A stretch of DNA of 64,000 nt. Source: CAZJHD01 sp964545855. Lineage in GTDB: Bacteria > Planctomycetota > UBA1135 > JACQFD01. Within the stretch, counting starts at the first letter, position 1, and each line of letters starts with the position of its first letter. Below the pieces are notes generated by a model. That model did no database searches. It worked only from the letters and a program-made list of their open reading frames with translations, and had not been told where the DNA came from. Below are positions 28,146-35,851 of this stretch, piece after piece. Position numbers and translations under genes: made by a program. Location: contig CAZJHD010000011.1 of the NCBI GenBank assembly GCA_964545855.1, positions 50,783-114,782 on the forward strand, written 5' to 3'.

Positions 28146-28174
28146 TTCCCCGCGCCGCGCGCCGCCAGTAGACT
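28146..28174 (+). promoter_or_regulatory. Predicted promoter of etfB-etfA
   Basis: TTCCCC (28146-28151), a 17-bp spacer and TAGACT (28169-28174). It implies a leader of about 100 nt before the etfB ATG at 28283. Pattern match only. Confidence 0.35.
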
Positions 28175-28203
28175 CGTCGCCCCTTTTTCGCGCCGAGCCC
28201 GCA

Positions 28204-28241
28204 GGTCCTCGGGACCCGCGCGAGGAGACTGCGGTCTCCTC
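28204..28241 (+). promoter_or_regulatory. Two hairpins in the etfB leader
   Basis: GGTCC-TCG-GGACC (28204-28216) is followed by GAGGAGAC-TGCG-GTCTCCTC (28222-28241), both perfect stems, inside the predicted etfB 5' leader. They could stabilise the mRNA or regulate translation. No known riboswitch is recognised. Confidence 0.4.
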
Positions 28242-28282
28242 TCGGCGGTATCCCCCTTTCCCACATCCCTTTCTTCTTGCCC

Positions 28283-29041
28283 ATGGACATCGTCGTCTGC
28301 GTGAAGCGCGTGCCGTCCACCGAGACGCGCGTGAAGGTCGGAGCCGGCGGCCGGAGCATCGATCCGGCCGGAGTGCAGTTCGAGCTGAACCCCTACGACG
28401 AGTTCGCGGTCGAGGAGGCGCTCCGGCTGAAGGAGGCGAGCGGCGGCGGGACCGTCACGCTCCTCTCCCTCGGCCCCGCCGAGACCCAGAAGGCGCTGCG
28501 CAACGAGCTCGCGCGCGGCGCCGACAAGGCCGTGCTCCTGAAGGACGAGAAGCTCGAGGAGCGGGATGCCTCGTCGATCGCGACGGTGCTCGCCGAGCAG
28601 ATCAAGAAGCTCCCCCACGAGCTGGTGCTCATGGGCAAGCAGGCGGTCGACCGCGACAACGGCCACGTCGGCACGATGGTCGCCACCATGCTCGGCTACG
28701 CCTGCGTGAACGAGGTGGTGAAGGTGGAGCTCACCGGCAAGACCCTGCACTGCGAGCGCGAGATCGAGGGAGGCGCGCGGGAAGTGGTCGAGGCCAAGCT
28801 CCCGGCGGTGCTCACGGCCCAGAAGGGGCTGAACGACCCGCGCTACGTGAAGCTGCCCGGCATCATGGCGGCCAAGAAGAAGCCGCTCGAGGAGCTCGAC
28901 GCTCCCGCGTCGGAGCCGAGGATCGCGGTTCTCGAGATGACGCTCCCCGAGCCGCGCAAGGCGGGCCGGTTCATCGGCAAGGGCAAGGAATCCGTGGGCG
29001 AGCTCCTGACGAAGCTCCGTGACGAAGCGAAGGTGCTCTGA
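28283..29041 (+). CDS. etfB: Electron transfer flavoprotein, beta subunit
   Basis: This 252-residue protein starts at ATG 28283; a TTG two codons earlier is less likely. Family features are MDIVVCVKRVPSTETRV, FELNPYDEFAVEEAL, GKQAVDRDNGHVG (the AMP/FAD-site region) and the C-terminal KGKESVGELLTKLRDEAKVL. With EtfA it accepts electrons from acyl-CoA dehydrogenases and passes them to the quinone pool. Its stop shares a base with the etfA start. Confidence 0.97.
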   Translation: MDIVVCVKRVPSTETRVKVGAGGRSIDPAGVQFELNPYDEFAVEEALRLKEASGGGTVTLLSLGPAETQKALRNELARGADKAVLLKDEKLEERDASSIATVLAEQIKKLPHELVLMGKQAVDRDNGHVGTMVATMLGYACVNEVVKVELTGKTLHCEREIEGGAREVVEAKLPAVLTAQKGLNDPRYVKLPGIMAAKKKPLEELDAPASEPRIAVLEMTLPEPRKAGRFIGKGKESVGELLTKLRDEAKVL

Positions 29042-30021
29042 TGGCTGGAATCCTCGTCTACGCGGAAACGCGCAACGGCACCGTTCGCAAGGCGTCCCTC
29101 GAAGCCGTCTCCGAGGCCGCGCGCCTCGCGAAGGACCTCGGAGGGCCCGTGGTGGCCGTCCTCGTCGGCGATCCGCCGGCCACGGCCGGCGAGCTGCTCG
29201 GCAAGGCCGGCGCGACGGAGGCGATCTCCCTGAAGGGAGCCCACCTCGCGATGTACTCCGGCGACGGGTTCGGCGCCGCGATCCAGCCGGTCGTCGACGA
29301 GAAGAAGCCCCTGGCGTGCTTCTTCGCGGCGACGCCCCAGGGCAAGGACCTCGCGCCGCGCGTCGCCGTCCGATCCAAGGCCGGCGTCGCGAGCGACTGC
29401 GTCGGATTCACCGTCGACGGCGGCAAGCTGCGCGCGAAGCGTCCGGTCTACGCCGGCAAGGCCTACCTCTCCGTCGAGGCCAAGTCCGGGATCCTCGTGG
29501 CGACGCTGCGCCCGAACGTCTTCGCGCACGCGGAGACCGGCCAGGCCGTCACCATCGCGTCCCGAGACGCCGCCGCCACCGATCTCCGCGCCGTCGTGAA
29601 GGAGGTGCTCGCCGCGGCGGCCACCAAGATCGACGTCACGGAAGCGCCCGTGGTCGTGAGCGGAGGGCGCGGGCTCAAGGGGCCCGAGCACTGGGGCCTC
29701 ATCGAGAAGCTCGCCGCGGCCTTCGGCGGCACCGCCGCCACGGGCGCGTCGCGCGCCGTCGTCGACGCCGGCTGGCGTCCCCACGACGAGCAGGTGGGCC
29801 AGACCGGCAAGACCGTCTCGCCCACGCTCTACTTCGCCTGCGGCATCTCCGGCGCGATCCAGCACCTCGCGGGCATGTCCTCGTCCCGCGTGATCGTCGC
29901 CATCAACAAGGATCCCGAGGCGCCGATCTTCAAAGTGGCCGACTACGGCATCGTCGGCGACGTCTTCGAGGTGCTCCCGGTCCTGACCGAGGAGATCGAG
30001 AAGCTCAAGGCCGTTTCGTAG
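29041..30021 (+). CDS. etfA: Electron transfer flavoprotein, alpha subunit
   Basis: This 326-residue protein has an N-terminal ETF domain (ILVYAETRNGTVRKASLEAV) and a C-terminal FAD-binding domain: VVSGGRGLKGPEHW, GASRAVVDAGWRPHDEQVGQ, TGKTVSPTLYFACGISGA and VAINKDPEAPIFKVADYGIVGD. It forms the FAD-containing ETF heterodimer with EtfB. Its ATG overlaps the etfB stop (TGATG), so the two are translated together. Confidence 0.98.
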   Translation: MAGILVYAETRNGTVRKASLEAVSEAARLAKDLGGPVVAVLVGDPPATAGELLGKAGATEAISLKGAHLAMYSGDGFGAAIQPVVDEKKPLACFFAATPQGKDLAPRVAVRSKAGVASDCVGFTVDGGKLRAKRPVYAGKAYLSVEAKSGILVATLRPNVFAHAETGQAVTIASRDAAATDLRAVVKEVLAAAATKIDVTEAPVVVSGGRGLKGPEHWGLIEKLAAAFGGTAATGASRAVVDAGWRPHDEQVGQTGKTVSPTLYFACGISGAIQHLAGMSSSRVIVAINKDPEAPIFKVADYGIVGDVFEVLPVLTEEIEKLKAVS

Positions 30022-30041
30022 CCCGCGTTCGCCTCGCGGGC
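30021..30041 (+). terminator. Hairpin after etfA
   Basis: GCCCGCG-TTCGCCT-CGCGGGC is a perfect 7-bp stem that starts at the last base of the etfA stop codon. There is no T-run. Confidence 0.5.
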
Positions 30042-30051
30042 AGCGAGAGGC

Positions 30052-30079
30052 TTCACGATTTCGCCACGATCGCTATCGT
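30052..30079 (+). promoter_or_regulatory. Predicted promoter of tRNA-Val
   Basis: TTCACG (30052-30057), a 16-bp spacer and TATCGT (30074-30079) place the transcription start near 30086-30090, right before the mature tRNA 5' end. Confidence 0.4.
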
Positions 30080-30090
30080 TCGTCTCCATC

Positions 30091-30167
30091 GGGCGGCTGG
30101 CTCAGCTGGTTAGAGCGCCACATTCACATTGTGGAGGTCGCAGGTTCGAATCCCGCGCCGCCCACCA
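30091..30167 (+). tRNA. tRNA-Val(CAC)
   Basis: The 77-nt cloverleaf includes an encoded CCA end. The acceptor stem GGGCGGC/GCCGCCC is perfect; the D arm is GCTC/GAGC with GG in the loop. The anticodon arm is CCACA-TTCACAT-TGTGG, giving anticodon CAC at 30126-30128, which reads GUG valine codons. The variable loop is 5 nt and the T loop is TTCGAAT. The T stem GCAGG/CCCGC has one A-C mismatch. Confidence 0.93.
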
Positions 30168-30170
30168 TCG

Positions 30171-30433
30171 CTCCCCCCTGCGCGCCTGCCTTCGGCAGGA
30201 CGCGCGTCCCCTAAGGCGACCGAGACCGCTCCCCCCTGCGCGCCTGCATTCGGCAGGACGCGCGTCCCCTAAGGGGACCGGAGATCGCTCCCCCCTGCGC
30301 GCCTGGCGTTGCTCCCTTCCCGCAGAGCGGCGCCGGCAGGACGCGCTGTCCCCTAGGGGGACCGAGAGGTTTCCCCCTCGCGCTCCCGGCTTTGCTCCCA
30401 TGCCGCGGAGCAGCGATGCCGGGACGCGTCGGG
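30171..30433. repeat. GC-rich hairpin repeats downstream of tRNA-Val (about four units)
   Basis: Units begin CTCCCCCCTG at 30171, 30229 and 30288, with a more diverged unit from about 30370. The core is CTCCCCCCTGCGCGCCTGC, a short hairpin loop, CGGCAGGACGCG, then GTCCCCT/AGGGGAC as a second hairpin. Units 3 and 4 carry a longer insert inside the first hairpin. The same family occurs at 49585-49700. This accounts for most of the 340 bp between the tRNA and the next gene. No protein-coding frame in it is convincing. Confidence 0.85.
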
Positions 30434-30495
30434 TTGCGGCTCGGCGCGCTGCTCTCTCGGGAGTCCGAGTGGATCCCCCCTCCGCGTCGGGCTGG

Positions 30496-30501
30496 TAGTC
30501 T
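30496..30501 (+). promoter_or_regulatory. -10-like element directly upstream of the Bat operon, possible leaderless start
   Basis: TAGTCT ends 6 bases before the ATG at 30508 and no Shine-Dalgarno sequence is present, so transcription may begin at or next to the start codon. No clear -35 is seen. Confidence 0.35.
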
Positions 30502-30507
30502 CTCGCC

Positions 30508-31590
30508 ATGCTTCCGAGGGCGGCCCTTGCGGACGTGCGCAGCCTGCATCGGCGCGAGCGCGCTCTGCAGGCGGCCCTCGGGCTTGCTGACGGGCTCTTC
30601 GCGATCGCCATCGCGGCTTCCGCCGCGATCCTCCTCGCGCGCCTACTCGGCGCCGCGATCGAGCCGCGACCGCTCTGGGGACTCGCGGCGCTCGCCGCCG
30701 TTCCCTACGCCCTCGTGCGCGCATCCCGCCGCGCGCCCAGCCTCGCGCGGTGCGCGGCGCGGATCGATCGCGCCTCGCCGCTGCGCGGGCTGCTGATCGC
30801 GTCGCTGGAGGCGGACACGAGCGCGTGGTCGGCGCCGCTCGCGGCGGGGCTCGCCGCCCCCCGCGCTCCCATCCCCGGACCGCCGCTTCGCGCGCCGATC
30901 GTCCGCCTCGCGGTCGCGCTCGGCCTCGTCGCGACGGTGGTCGCGCTCCCCGCGAACGCCGTATCCTCCTCGCCCTTCGCGAATCCGGCGATCGCCGAAG
31001 CGATCGAGGCGCAGCGCCACGACCTCCAGAGCCTCCAGGAGAAGTCGATGCTCGACCCCGAGCAGTCCGAGTCGCTGCGTCTCGCGCTCGAGGAGCTGTC
31101 GGAGAAGGCGGAGTCCGGGGAACGCGTCGACTGGGCCGACGTCGACGCGGCGCAGGCGCGCCTCGCGCACGCGCTGGACTCTCGCGAAGCTTCCCTCGCC
31201 TCGGCGCGCGACGCCCTCGATGCGCTCGCCGCGCGGGCGGACGACGGCGCGAGCGGCCCGATCGGCGAGGAACTCGCCGACGCCCTCGCGCGTCTCGCGG
31301 AGTCGGGCCTCGCGGCGGACCTCCCCGCCGAGCTGCGCGTGGCCGCCGGTCTCGAGGCTTCGGACGGCGCGCGCGCCGGGCTCGACGCGAGCCGGCTACC
31401 CGCCGGCGCCGAGGCCGCCGCCGACCTCGCGCGGCGCGCGGCGAACGCGCTCGACGCACGGCTCGCCGACCTCGCTGCGGCGGGTCTCGCCGATCCCGAG
31501 GCGGGGCGCCGCCTCGCGGAGCTCTCGGAGGCGGAGCGCGCCGCCTCCCCCACGCACGAGCACGGGGAGGAATGCGCCGGTGGCACCTGA
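30508..31590 (+). CDS. Membrane/coiled-coil protein of the MoxR-vWA operon (ends at an in-frame TGA)
   Basis: These 360 residues contain membrane helices near 22-50, 56-72 and 131-153, then a long Ala/Glu/Arg-rich helical region (about 165-345) and a Cys/Gly end (GEECAGGT) before TGA at 31588. The same frame stays open for 137 more codons of protein-like sequence (31591-32004) that has no ATG, GTG or TTG except near its end. This suggests that the true product is a 497-position protein, or that the gene carries a nonsense change. It is first in the eight-gene operon. I do not recognise a named family. Its role is probably an inner-membrane partner of MoxR and vWA proteins. Confidence 0.75.
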   Translation: MLPRAALADVRSLHRRERALQAALGLADGLFAIAIAASAAILLARLLGAAIEPRPLWGLAALAAVPYALVRASRRAPSLARCAARIDRASPLRGLLIASLEADTSAWSAPLAAGLAAPRAPIPGPPLRAPIVRLAVALGLVATVVALPANAVSSSPFANPAIAEAIEAQRHDLQSLQEKSMLDPEQSESLRLALEELSEKAESGERVDWADVDAAQARLAHALDSREASLASARDALDALAARADDGASGPIGEELADALARLAESGLAADLPAELRVAAGLEASDGARAGLDASRLPAGAEAAADLARRAANALDARLADLAAAGLADPEAGRRLAELSEAERAASPTHEHGEECAGGT

Positions 31591-32004
31591 AGCGGCGGCG
31601 GGGGCGACGGTCGTCGCCCGGAATCGAGACCTGCCGGCAGCGCGGGCGCAGCCGGTGCTCTCGCGGAGGCCGACTCGGCCGCGAGCGCGAACGACTCCGG
31701 CGCCGGCGGAATCGACCGCGGCCGCGGCGACGCCGCACTCCGCTACGGCAACGAGCCGGCCGGCGCGAGCGAGACCTTCCGCGCCGAGAAGCTGCCGGCC
31801 GGCGCCCTCGTCGGCGAGCAGTGGAGGATCGTCGGTCGCTCCGCCGCCGAGCCGCGCGTCGATCCGATCGCGCCCGAAGGCGCGGGCCGCGCCGGCGCCC
31901 GTGGATCGGGAGAGGCCGCGTGGCGGCGTCGCCTCGCGCCCCGCCACCGCGAGGTCGTGTCCCGCTACTTCGGCGCGGACCCCGCGGGCGACCGCGGCCG
32001 CTGA
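31591..32004 (+). pseudogene. In-frame continuation of the upstream gene beyond TGA (readthrough, Sec or broken gene)
   Basis: This is in the same frame as 30508-31590, with stop TGA at 32002. It opens with Ser and a Gly run, then has low-complexity Ala/Gly/Asp, GGIDRGRGDAALRYGNEPA, ETFRAEKLPAGALVGEQWRI, GSGEAAWRRRLAPRHREVV and SRYFGADPAGDRGR. The mixed composition, Trp/Tyr/Phe residues and good spacing to moxR (12 bp) indicate real coding sequence. No start codon lies before a late GTG near 31957, so independent translation is unlikely. A hairpin GGGCGAC-GGTC-GTCGCCC (31602-31619) follows the TGA. Whether it is selenocysteine insertion, readthrough, a nonsense mutation or a sequencing error cannot be decided here. 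Confidence 0.7.
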
Positions 32005-32016
32005 GTCGGGATCCCG

Positions 32017-33066
32017 TTGAGAGCTCCTCCGGAAACGGGCGCGTCTCCGACGCCTCGACTCCTCGCGCCGAGCGACGTGGAGCGCGCGCGCGAGCTCCTC
32101 GGCCGCGTCCGGTCCGGGCTCGCGGAGACGATCCTCGGGCAGGACGAGCTGCTCGACCTCGTCACGATCGCGCTCGCCGCGCGCGGGCACCTGCTCCTCG
32201 AAGGGCTCCCGGGCCTCGGGAAGACGGAGCTCGTGAAGGCGCTCGCCGCGCTGCTCGCGCTCTCCTTCCGAAGGATCCAGTTCACGCCCGACCTGCTCCC
32301 GAGCGACGTGACCGGCGGTCCCGTCCTCGAAGAGCGCGGCGGCTCCCGCACGTTCGTGTTCCATCCGGGGCCGCTCTTCGCGCACGTGGTCCTCGCCGAC
32401 GAGATCAACCGCGCGTCGCCGAAGACGCAGTCCGCTCTCCTGGAGGCGATGCAGGAGCGGCGCGTCACGGTGCTCGGCGAGACGCACCCGTTGCCCGATC
32501 CCTTCTTCGTCCTCGCGACCCAGAACCCCATCGAGCTCGAAGGGACCTATCCGCTCCCCGAGGCGCAGCTCGACCGATTCCTCTTCAAGGTCGAGGTGCC
32601 CGGCGTGAGCGCCGACGTCCTCGTGCGCATCGTCCGCGAGCGCCGTCGCGGCGCACCGCCCGCGCTCGCGCCGGTCGCGACCCACGGAGATCTCACGGAG
32701 CTCTTCCAGCTCGTCGACCGCGTCTTCCTCCCGGAGCCCGTCGCCCGCTACCTCGCGAGAATCGTGGATGCGACCCACCCTTCGTCGCCGCGATGCCCGG
32801 AGCGCGCGCGGCGTCTGGTGCGCTACGGGGCGTCGCCGCGGGCGGCAATCGCGCTCGCCGAGGCGGGACGCGCCTCGGCGCTCCTCGAGGGCCGCCCCAA
32901 CGTCGACTTCTCCGACGTCGAGCGCGTGGCCGTCTCGGCGCTCGCGCACCGCCTCGTCCTCGATCACGCGGCGCGACTCGAGGGAGTCACGCCCCGCGAC
33001 GTGGTCGCGACGATCCGCTCGGCCGTCGACCCGCTCGATCGCGACGAGCCTCGCGGCGCCCCGTGA
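32017..33066 (+). CDS. MoxR-family AAA+ ATPase
   Basis: This 349-residue protein starts at TTG 32017. Motifs are Walker A EGLPGLGKTE (62-71), FTPDLLPSDVTGG, Walker B VVLADEINRASPKTQ (124-138), ATQNPIELEGTYPLPEAQLDRF and YGASPRAA (sensor 2). MoxR ATPases act as chaperones for protein or cofactor assembly together with vWA-domain partners. Here the partners are the DUF58, BatA-like and double-vWA proteins downstream. It overlaps the next gene by 4 bp. Confidence 0.96.
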   Translation: MRAPPETGASPTPRLLAPSDVERARELLGRVRSGLAETILGQDELLDLVTIALAARGHLLLEGLPGLGKTELVKALAALLALSFRRIQFTPDLLPSDVTGGPVLEERGGSRTFVFHPGPLFAHVVLADEINRASPKTQSALLEAMQERRVTVLGETHPLPDPFFVLATQNPIELEGTYPLPEAQLDRFLFKVEVPGVSADVLVRIVRERRRGAPPALAPVATHGDLTELFQLVDRVFLPEPVARYLARIVDATHPSSPRCPERARRLVRYGASPRAAIALAEAGRASALLEGRPNVDFSDVERVAVSALAHRLVLDHAARLEGVTPRDVVATIRSAVDPLDRDEPRGAP

Positions 33067-34916
33067 GAGCCGCGCTCGCCGAGACCGTCGTCGCCGCGGC
33101 CGTCGTCCTCGCTGCCGCAGCGACGCGCGTCGGCGCGCAGGAGGAGAGGCACTTCGCGTTCCTTCGGAAAGCCGGTGGCATCGAGCAGCGGGTCGCCCGC
33201 TTCCACGTGCGGTCCTTCCCGATCGCGGCACAGCCGGGGGGCTGGAGCTGGATCACCGCCAACGTCGAGGTCGTCGACGGCAAGCCCCACGAGGTCGAGG
33301 TGGAGGTCGTGTCGCCCATGCCGGTCCTGGAGGCGCGGCGCCGCCTGCGGCTCGCGGCCGGAGAGAGAGCGACCCTCTCCCTTCCGGCGTCGGGAACCGG
33401 CATGGGTTGGAACCTGATCCGCTGCCATGTCGACGGCGAGCCCGTGGGCGACGTGAACCTATCGACGTCGCGATACCCCGCCTCGACGACCGGGATCGAG
33501 ATGGGGCTCGTCGTGTCGGACGACCCCGACTTCGCTCGGGCGATCGCGGCATTGATCGACGCGAAGGAGGGAGTGCGCGCCGGCTCGGCGTCCGCCGCCG
33601 TCGTCGCTCCTCCCGAGCTGCTCCCGGACCGTTGGAGCTGGCTCTCGGGAGCGAGCGTGATCGTCGTCGACTGCGACGCACCCGGGCTTACGCCGGATCG
33701 CCAGCGCGTGCTCGCGGACTACGCCGCGGGAGGTGGCCGGCTCGTTCTGACGGCGCGATCGGGAGCGATCGCGATCGAAGGACCCCTCCGGGAGCTGATC
33801 GGCGAGGGTTCGGGCCCCGGCGCAACCGAGGGGCACTACGGCCTCGGGACCTGGGCCGTCGATCCGACTTCGTCGCCGTCCCCTTCGGTGCTCCGCCACC
33901 CGAGCGGCGCGCGCTGGGGCGCGGGCGCGCCGGACGTCGGCCTCCTCGCCTTCCTCGACCTCCCGGGGCTCGGACACGTCCGGTTCGGCTTCGTCGTCCT
34001 CCTGCTCACGGCCTTCGCCACCGCCGTCTGCGTCGAGGTGATCTGGCTCGTGCGGCGCAGGCGCGCCGTCGCGCTCCTCGTCGTGGTGCCCGCCACCGGA
34101 CTCGGCTTCGCGGCCGCCGTCGTGGTCTACGGCCTCCTCTCCGACGGGCTCGGCGTGAAGGGGTCGATCCGGAGCTTCACGCTGCTCGACCAGAGGCGCC
34201 ACACGGCCGTCGCCGTGGCGCAGCGAACGCTCTACGCGGGCATCTCCCCGTCTCGGCTCTCCCTCGATGCGGCGACGCTGCCCGCCTCGTCGAGCTGGAG
34301 GACTTCGACTGCGGATTCGCTCCATCGCCTCTCGATCGATCTCGATCGAGGAGAGATCGCCGGAGCGGCGCTCCCTTCCCGCGTCCCGACGCAGATGGCG
34401 ACGACGACGGTCGCGCCGTGTCGGGAGCGGCTGCGGTTCCGCCGCGCTCCTGGCGGAGCGCTGGAGCTCCGCGCGGGCTCGGGGTTCGAGCCGGTCGAAG
34501 CCGAGGGCGCGCTCGTCGTGCGCGACTTCGACGGGTCGATGCATGTGCTGACGGGAGAGTCGCTCCGGCGGGTCGGCGACGACCGAGCGGATCCTTTCGT
34601 CCACCGCGCGCTCCGCGCGTTCGCCGACGTCTCCGCGGCGCATCCGCGCGCGTTCGGAGGCGTGGCTCCGCAGCGAGGCTTCGTGATCGAGTCGTCCCCG
34701 GCGGAGACGTCCGAGTCGGCGAGCTACGCCGACGAGCCGAGCCAGGCTGAGCTCCGGCGATGGATCCGCGACGACCTCGTCGGCACCCTCGCTCCGGGCA
34801 GCTACCTCGCGCGCACGCGTGCCGCGCCCGCCGTCGACGATCTCGGCCTGGAGGTCGCCTGGGTCCGCGAGGAGCACGTCGTGCTCGGGAGGCTTGCTCC
34901 GGAGGACATCGAATGA
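33063..34916 (+). CDS. Exported membrane protein with a GATase-like domain, MoxR-vWA operon
   Basis: This 617-residue protein starts at GTG 33063. A signal peptide (LAAAATRVGAQ|EE) is followed by a beta-rich domain with NVEVVDGKPHEVEVEVV, then a class I amidotransferase-like fold (VIVVDCDAPGLTPDRQRVL, DYAAGGGRLVL) without an obvious catalytic triad. Two membrane helices lie near 303-330 and 339-363, followed by a C-terminal domain. Similar proteins accompany ABC and Bat-type modules. Its position between MoxR and the ABC ATPase suggests a membrane component of the complex. Function is not established. Confidence 0.7.
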   Translation: MRAALAETVVAAAVVLAAAATRVGAQEERHFAFLRKAGGIEQRVARFHVRSFPIAAQPGGWSWITANVEVVDGKPHEVEVEVVSPMPVLEARRRLRLAAGERATLSLPASGTGMGWNLIRCHVDGEPVGDVNLSTSRYPASTTGIEMGLVVSDDPDFARAIAALIDAKEGVRAGSASAAVVAPPELLPDRWSWLSGASVIVVDCDAPGLTPDRQRVLADYAAGGGRLVLTARSGAIAIEGPLRELIGEGSGPGATEGHYGLGTWAVDPTSSPSPSVLRHPSGARWGAGAPDVGLLAFLDLPGLGHVRFGFVVLLLTAFATAVCVEVIWLVRRRRAVALLVVVPATGLGFAAAVVVYGLLSDGLGVKGSIRSFTLLDQRRHTAVAVAQRTLYAGISPSRLSLDAATLPASSSWRTSTADSLHRLSIDLDRGEIAGAALPSRVPTQMATTTVAPCRERLRFRRAPGGALELRAGSGFEPVEAEGALVVRDFDGSMHVLTGESLRRVGDDRADPFVHRALRAFADVSAAHPRAFGGVAPQRGFVIESSPAETSESASYADEPSQAELRRWIRDDLVGTLAPGSYLARTRAAPAVDDLGLEVAWVREEHVVLGRLAPEDIE

Positions 34917-35851
34917 GCGCGCTCGCCCTCGAGGTCGACCGAGTGACGCGGCGCTTCGGAAGCGTCGTCGCCGTCGACGGCCTCTCCTTCCAGCTCGAGA
35001 AGGGCAAGGTCTGCGGCTTCGTCGGCCCGAACGGAGCCGGGAAGACGACGACGATGCGCATCCTCGCGACTCTCGAGCTCCCCGATGAGGGCGACGCGCG
35101 AGTCCGGGGCCTCTCGGTGCTGGAGGAGCCCCGGGGAGTCCGGCGAGCCGTCGGCTTCATGGCCGACCAGTTCGTGCCCTATCCGAACCTGAGCGTGCGC
35201 GAGCTCCTCGACTTCTTCGCTCTCGCGCACGGGCTCCGCGGGCGCAAGCGCCTCGAGACGATCGACGCGGTCGCGACCTTCTGCGGTCTCGCCGACCTCC
35301 TGGGGCGCCCGGCGACGGGCCTTTCGAAGGGGATGGGGCAGAGGCTCCACCTCGCAAAGACCCTGCTCCACGACCCCGACGTGCTCGTCCTCGACGAGCC
35401 CACGGCCGGCCTCGACCCGCGCGCCCGCGTCGAGTTCCGGGAGCTCGTCCGCGAGCTCGCCTCGCGCGGGAAGACGATCCTCTGCTCCTCCCACATCCTG
35501 TCGGAGCTCGGCGAGATCTGCGACGAGGTCCTCGTGATCGAGCGCGGGCGCCGCATCGTCTCGGGCGGGATCCGCACCATCGCCCGCGAGCTGCAGTCTC
35601 GCCTCGCGGTGCGCGCCCGCGTCCTGCGCGACGGCGACGCCGCCGAGCGCTTCTTCGCCGTGCAGGCGGGCGTCGATCGGCTCGTCCGCTCCGACGCGAG
35701 CCTCACGTTCGAGTTCAGCGGGGACGATGCGGCCCTGAGCGAGCTCCTCGAGCGCGCCGCCGCGGCGAGCCTCGGCCTCGTCGAGTTCCGCGTGCTCGAG
35801 GCGAGCCTCGAGGAGATCTTCCTGCGCTCGACCAAGGGGGTCGTCCAGTGA
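34913..35851 (+). CDS. ABC transporter ATPase (GldA/CcmA-like)
   Basis: This 312-residue protein starts at ATG 34913, overlapping the upstream stop (ATGA). Motifs are Walker A GPNGAGKT (38-45), signature LSKGMGQRL (about 137), Walker B VLVLDEPTAGLDP and H-loop CSSHILSELGEICDEV. The last 80 residues form the C-terminal domain common in ABC-2 exporter ATPases. LSKGM in place of LSGGQ is normal in this subgroup. It pairs with the next gene, an ABC-2 type permease. The ATPase-permease pair next to exported vWA proteins resembles gliding-motility GldA-GldFG arrangements. Confidence 0.94.
   Translation: MSALALEVDRVTRRFGSVVAVDGLSFQLEKGKVCGFVGPNGAGKTTTMRILATLELPDEGDARVRGLSVLEEPRGVRRAVGFMADQFVPYPNLSVRELLDFFALAHGLRGRKRLETIDAVATFCGLADLLGRPATGLSKGMGQRLHLAKTLLHDPDVLVLDEPTAGLDPRARVEFRELVRELASRGKTILCSSHILSELGEICDEVLVIERGRRIVSGGIRTIARELQSRLAVRARVLRDGDAAERFFAVQAGVDRLVRSDASLTFEFSGDDAALSELLERAAAASLGLVEFRVLEASLEEIFLRSTKGVVQ

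Noticed and set aside
30126..30128. tRNA-His reading of the CAC anticodon region
   Set aside because: The folded anticodon loop TTCACAT places CAC at positions 34-36, which pairs with GUG (Val); tRNA-His would need GTG.
31220..32020. 266-codon frame at 31220-32020 as the gene between the coiled-coil protein and moxR
   Set aside because: It is almost all Ala/Pro/Arg/Ser/Thr; the frame continuing from 30508 across the TGA gives far more protein-like sequence.
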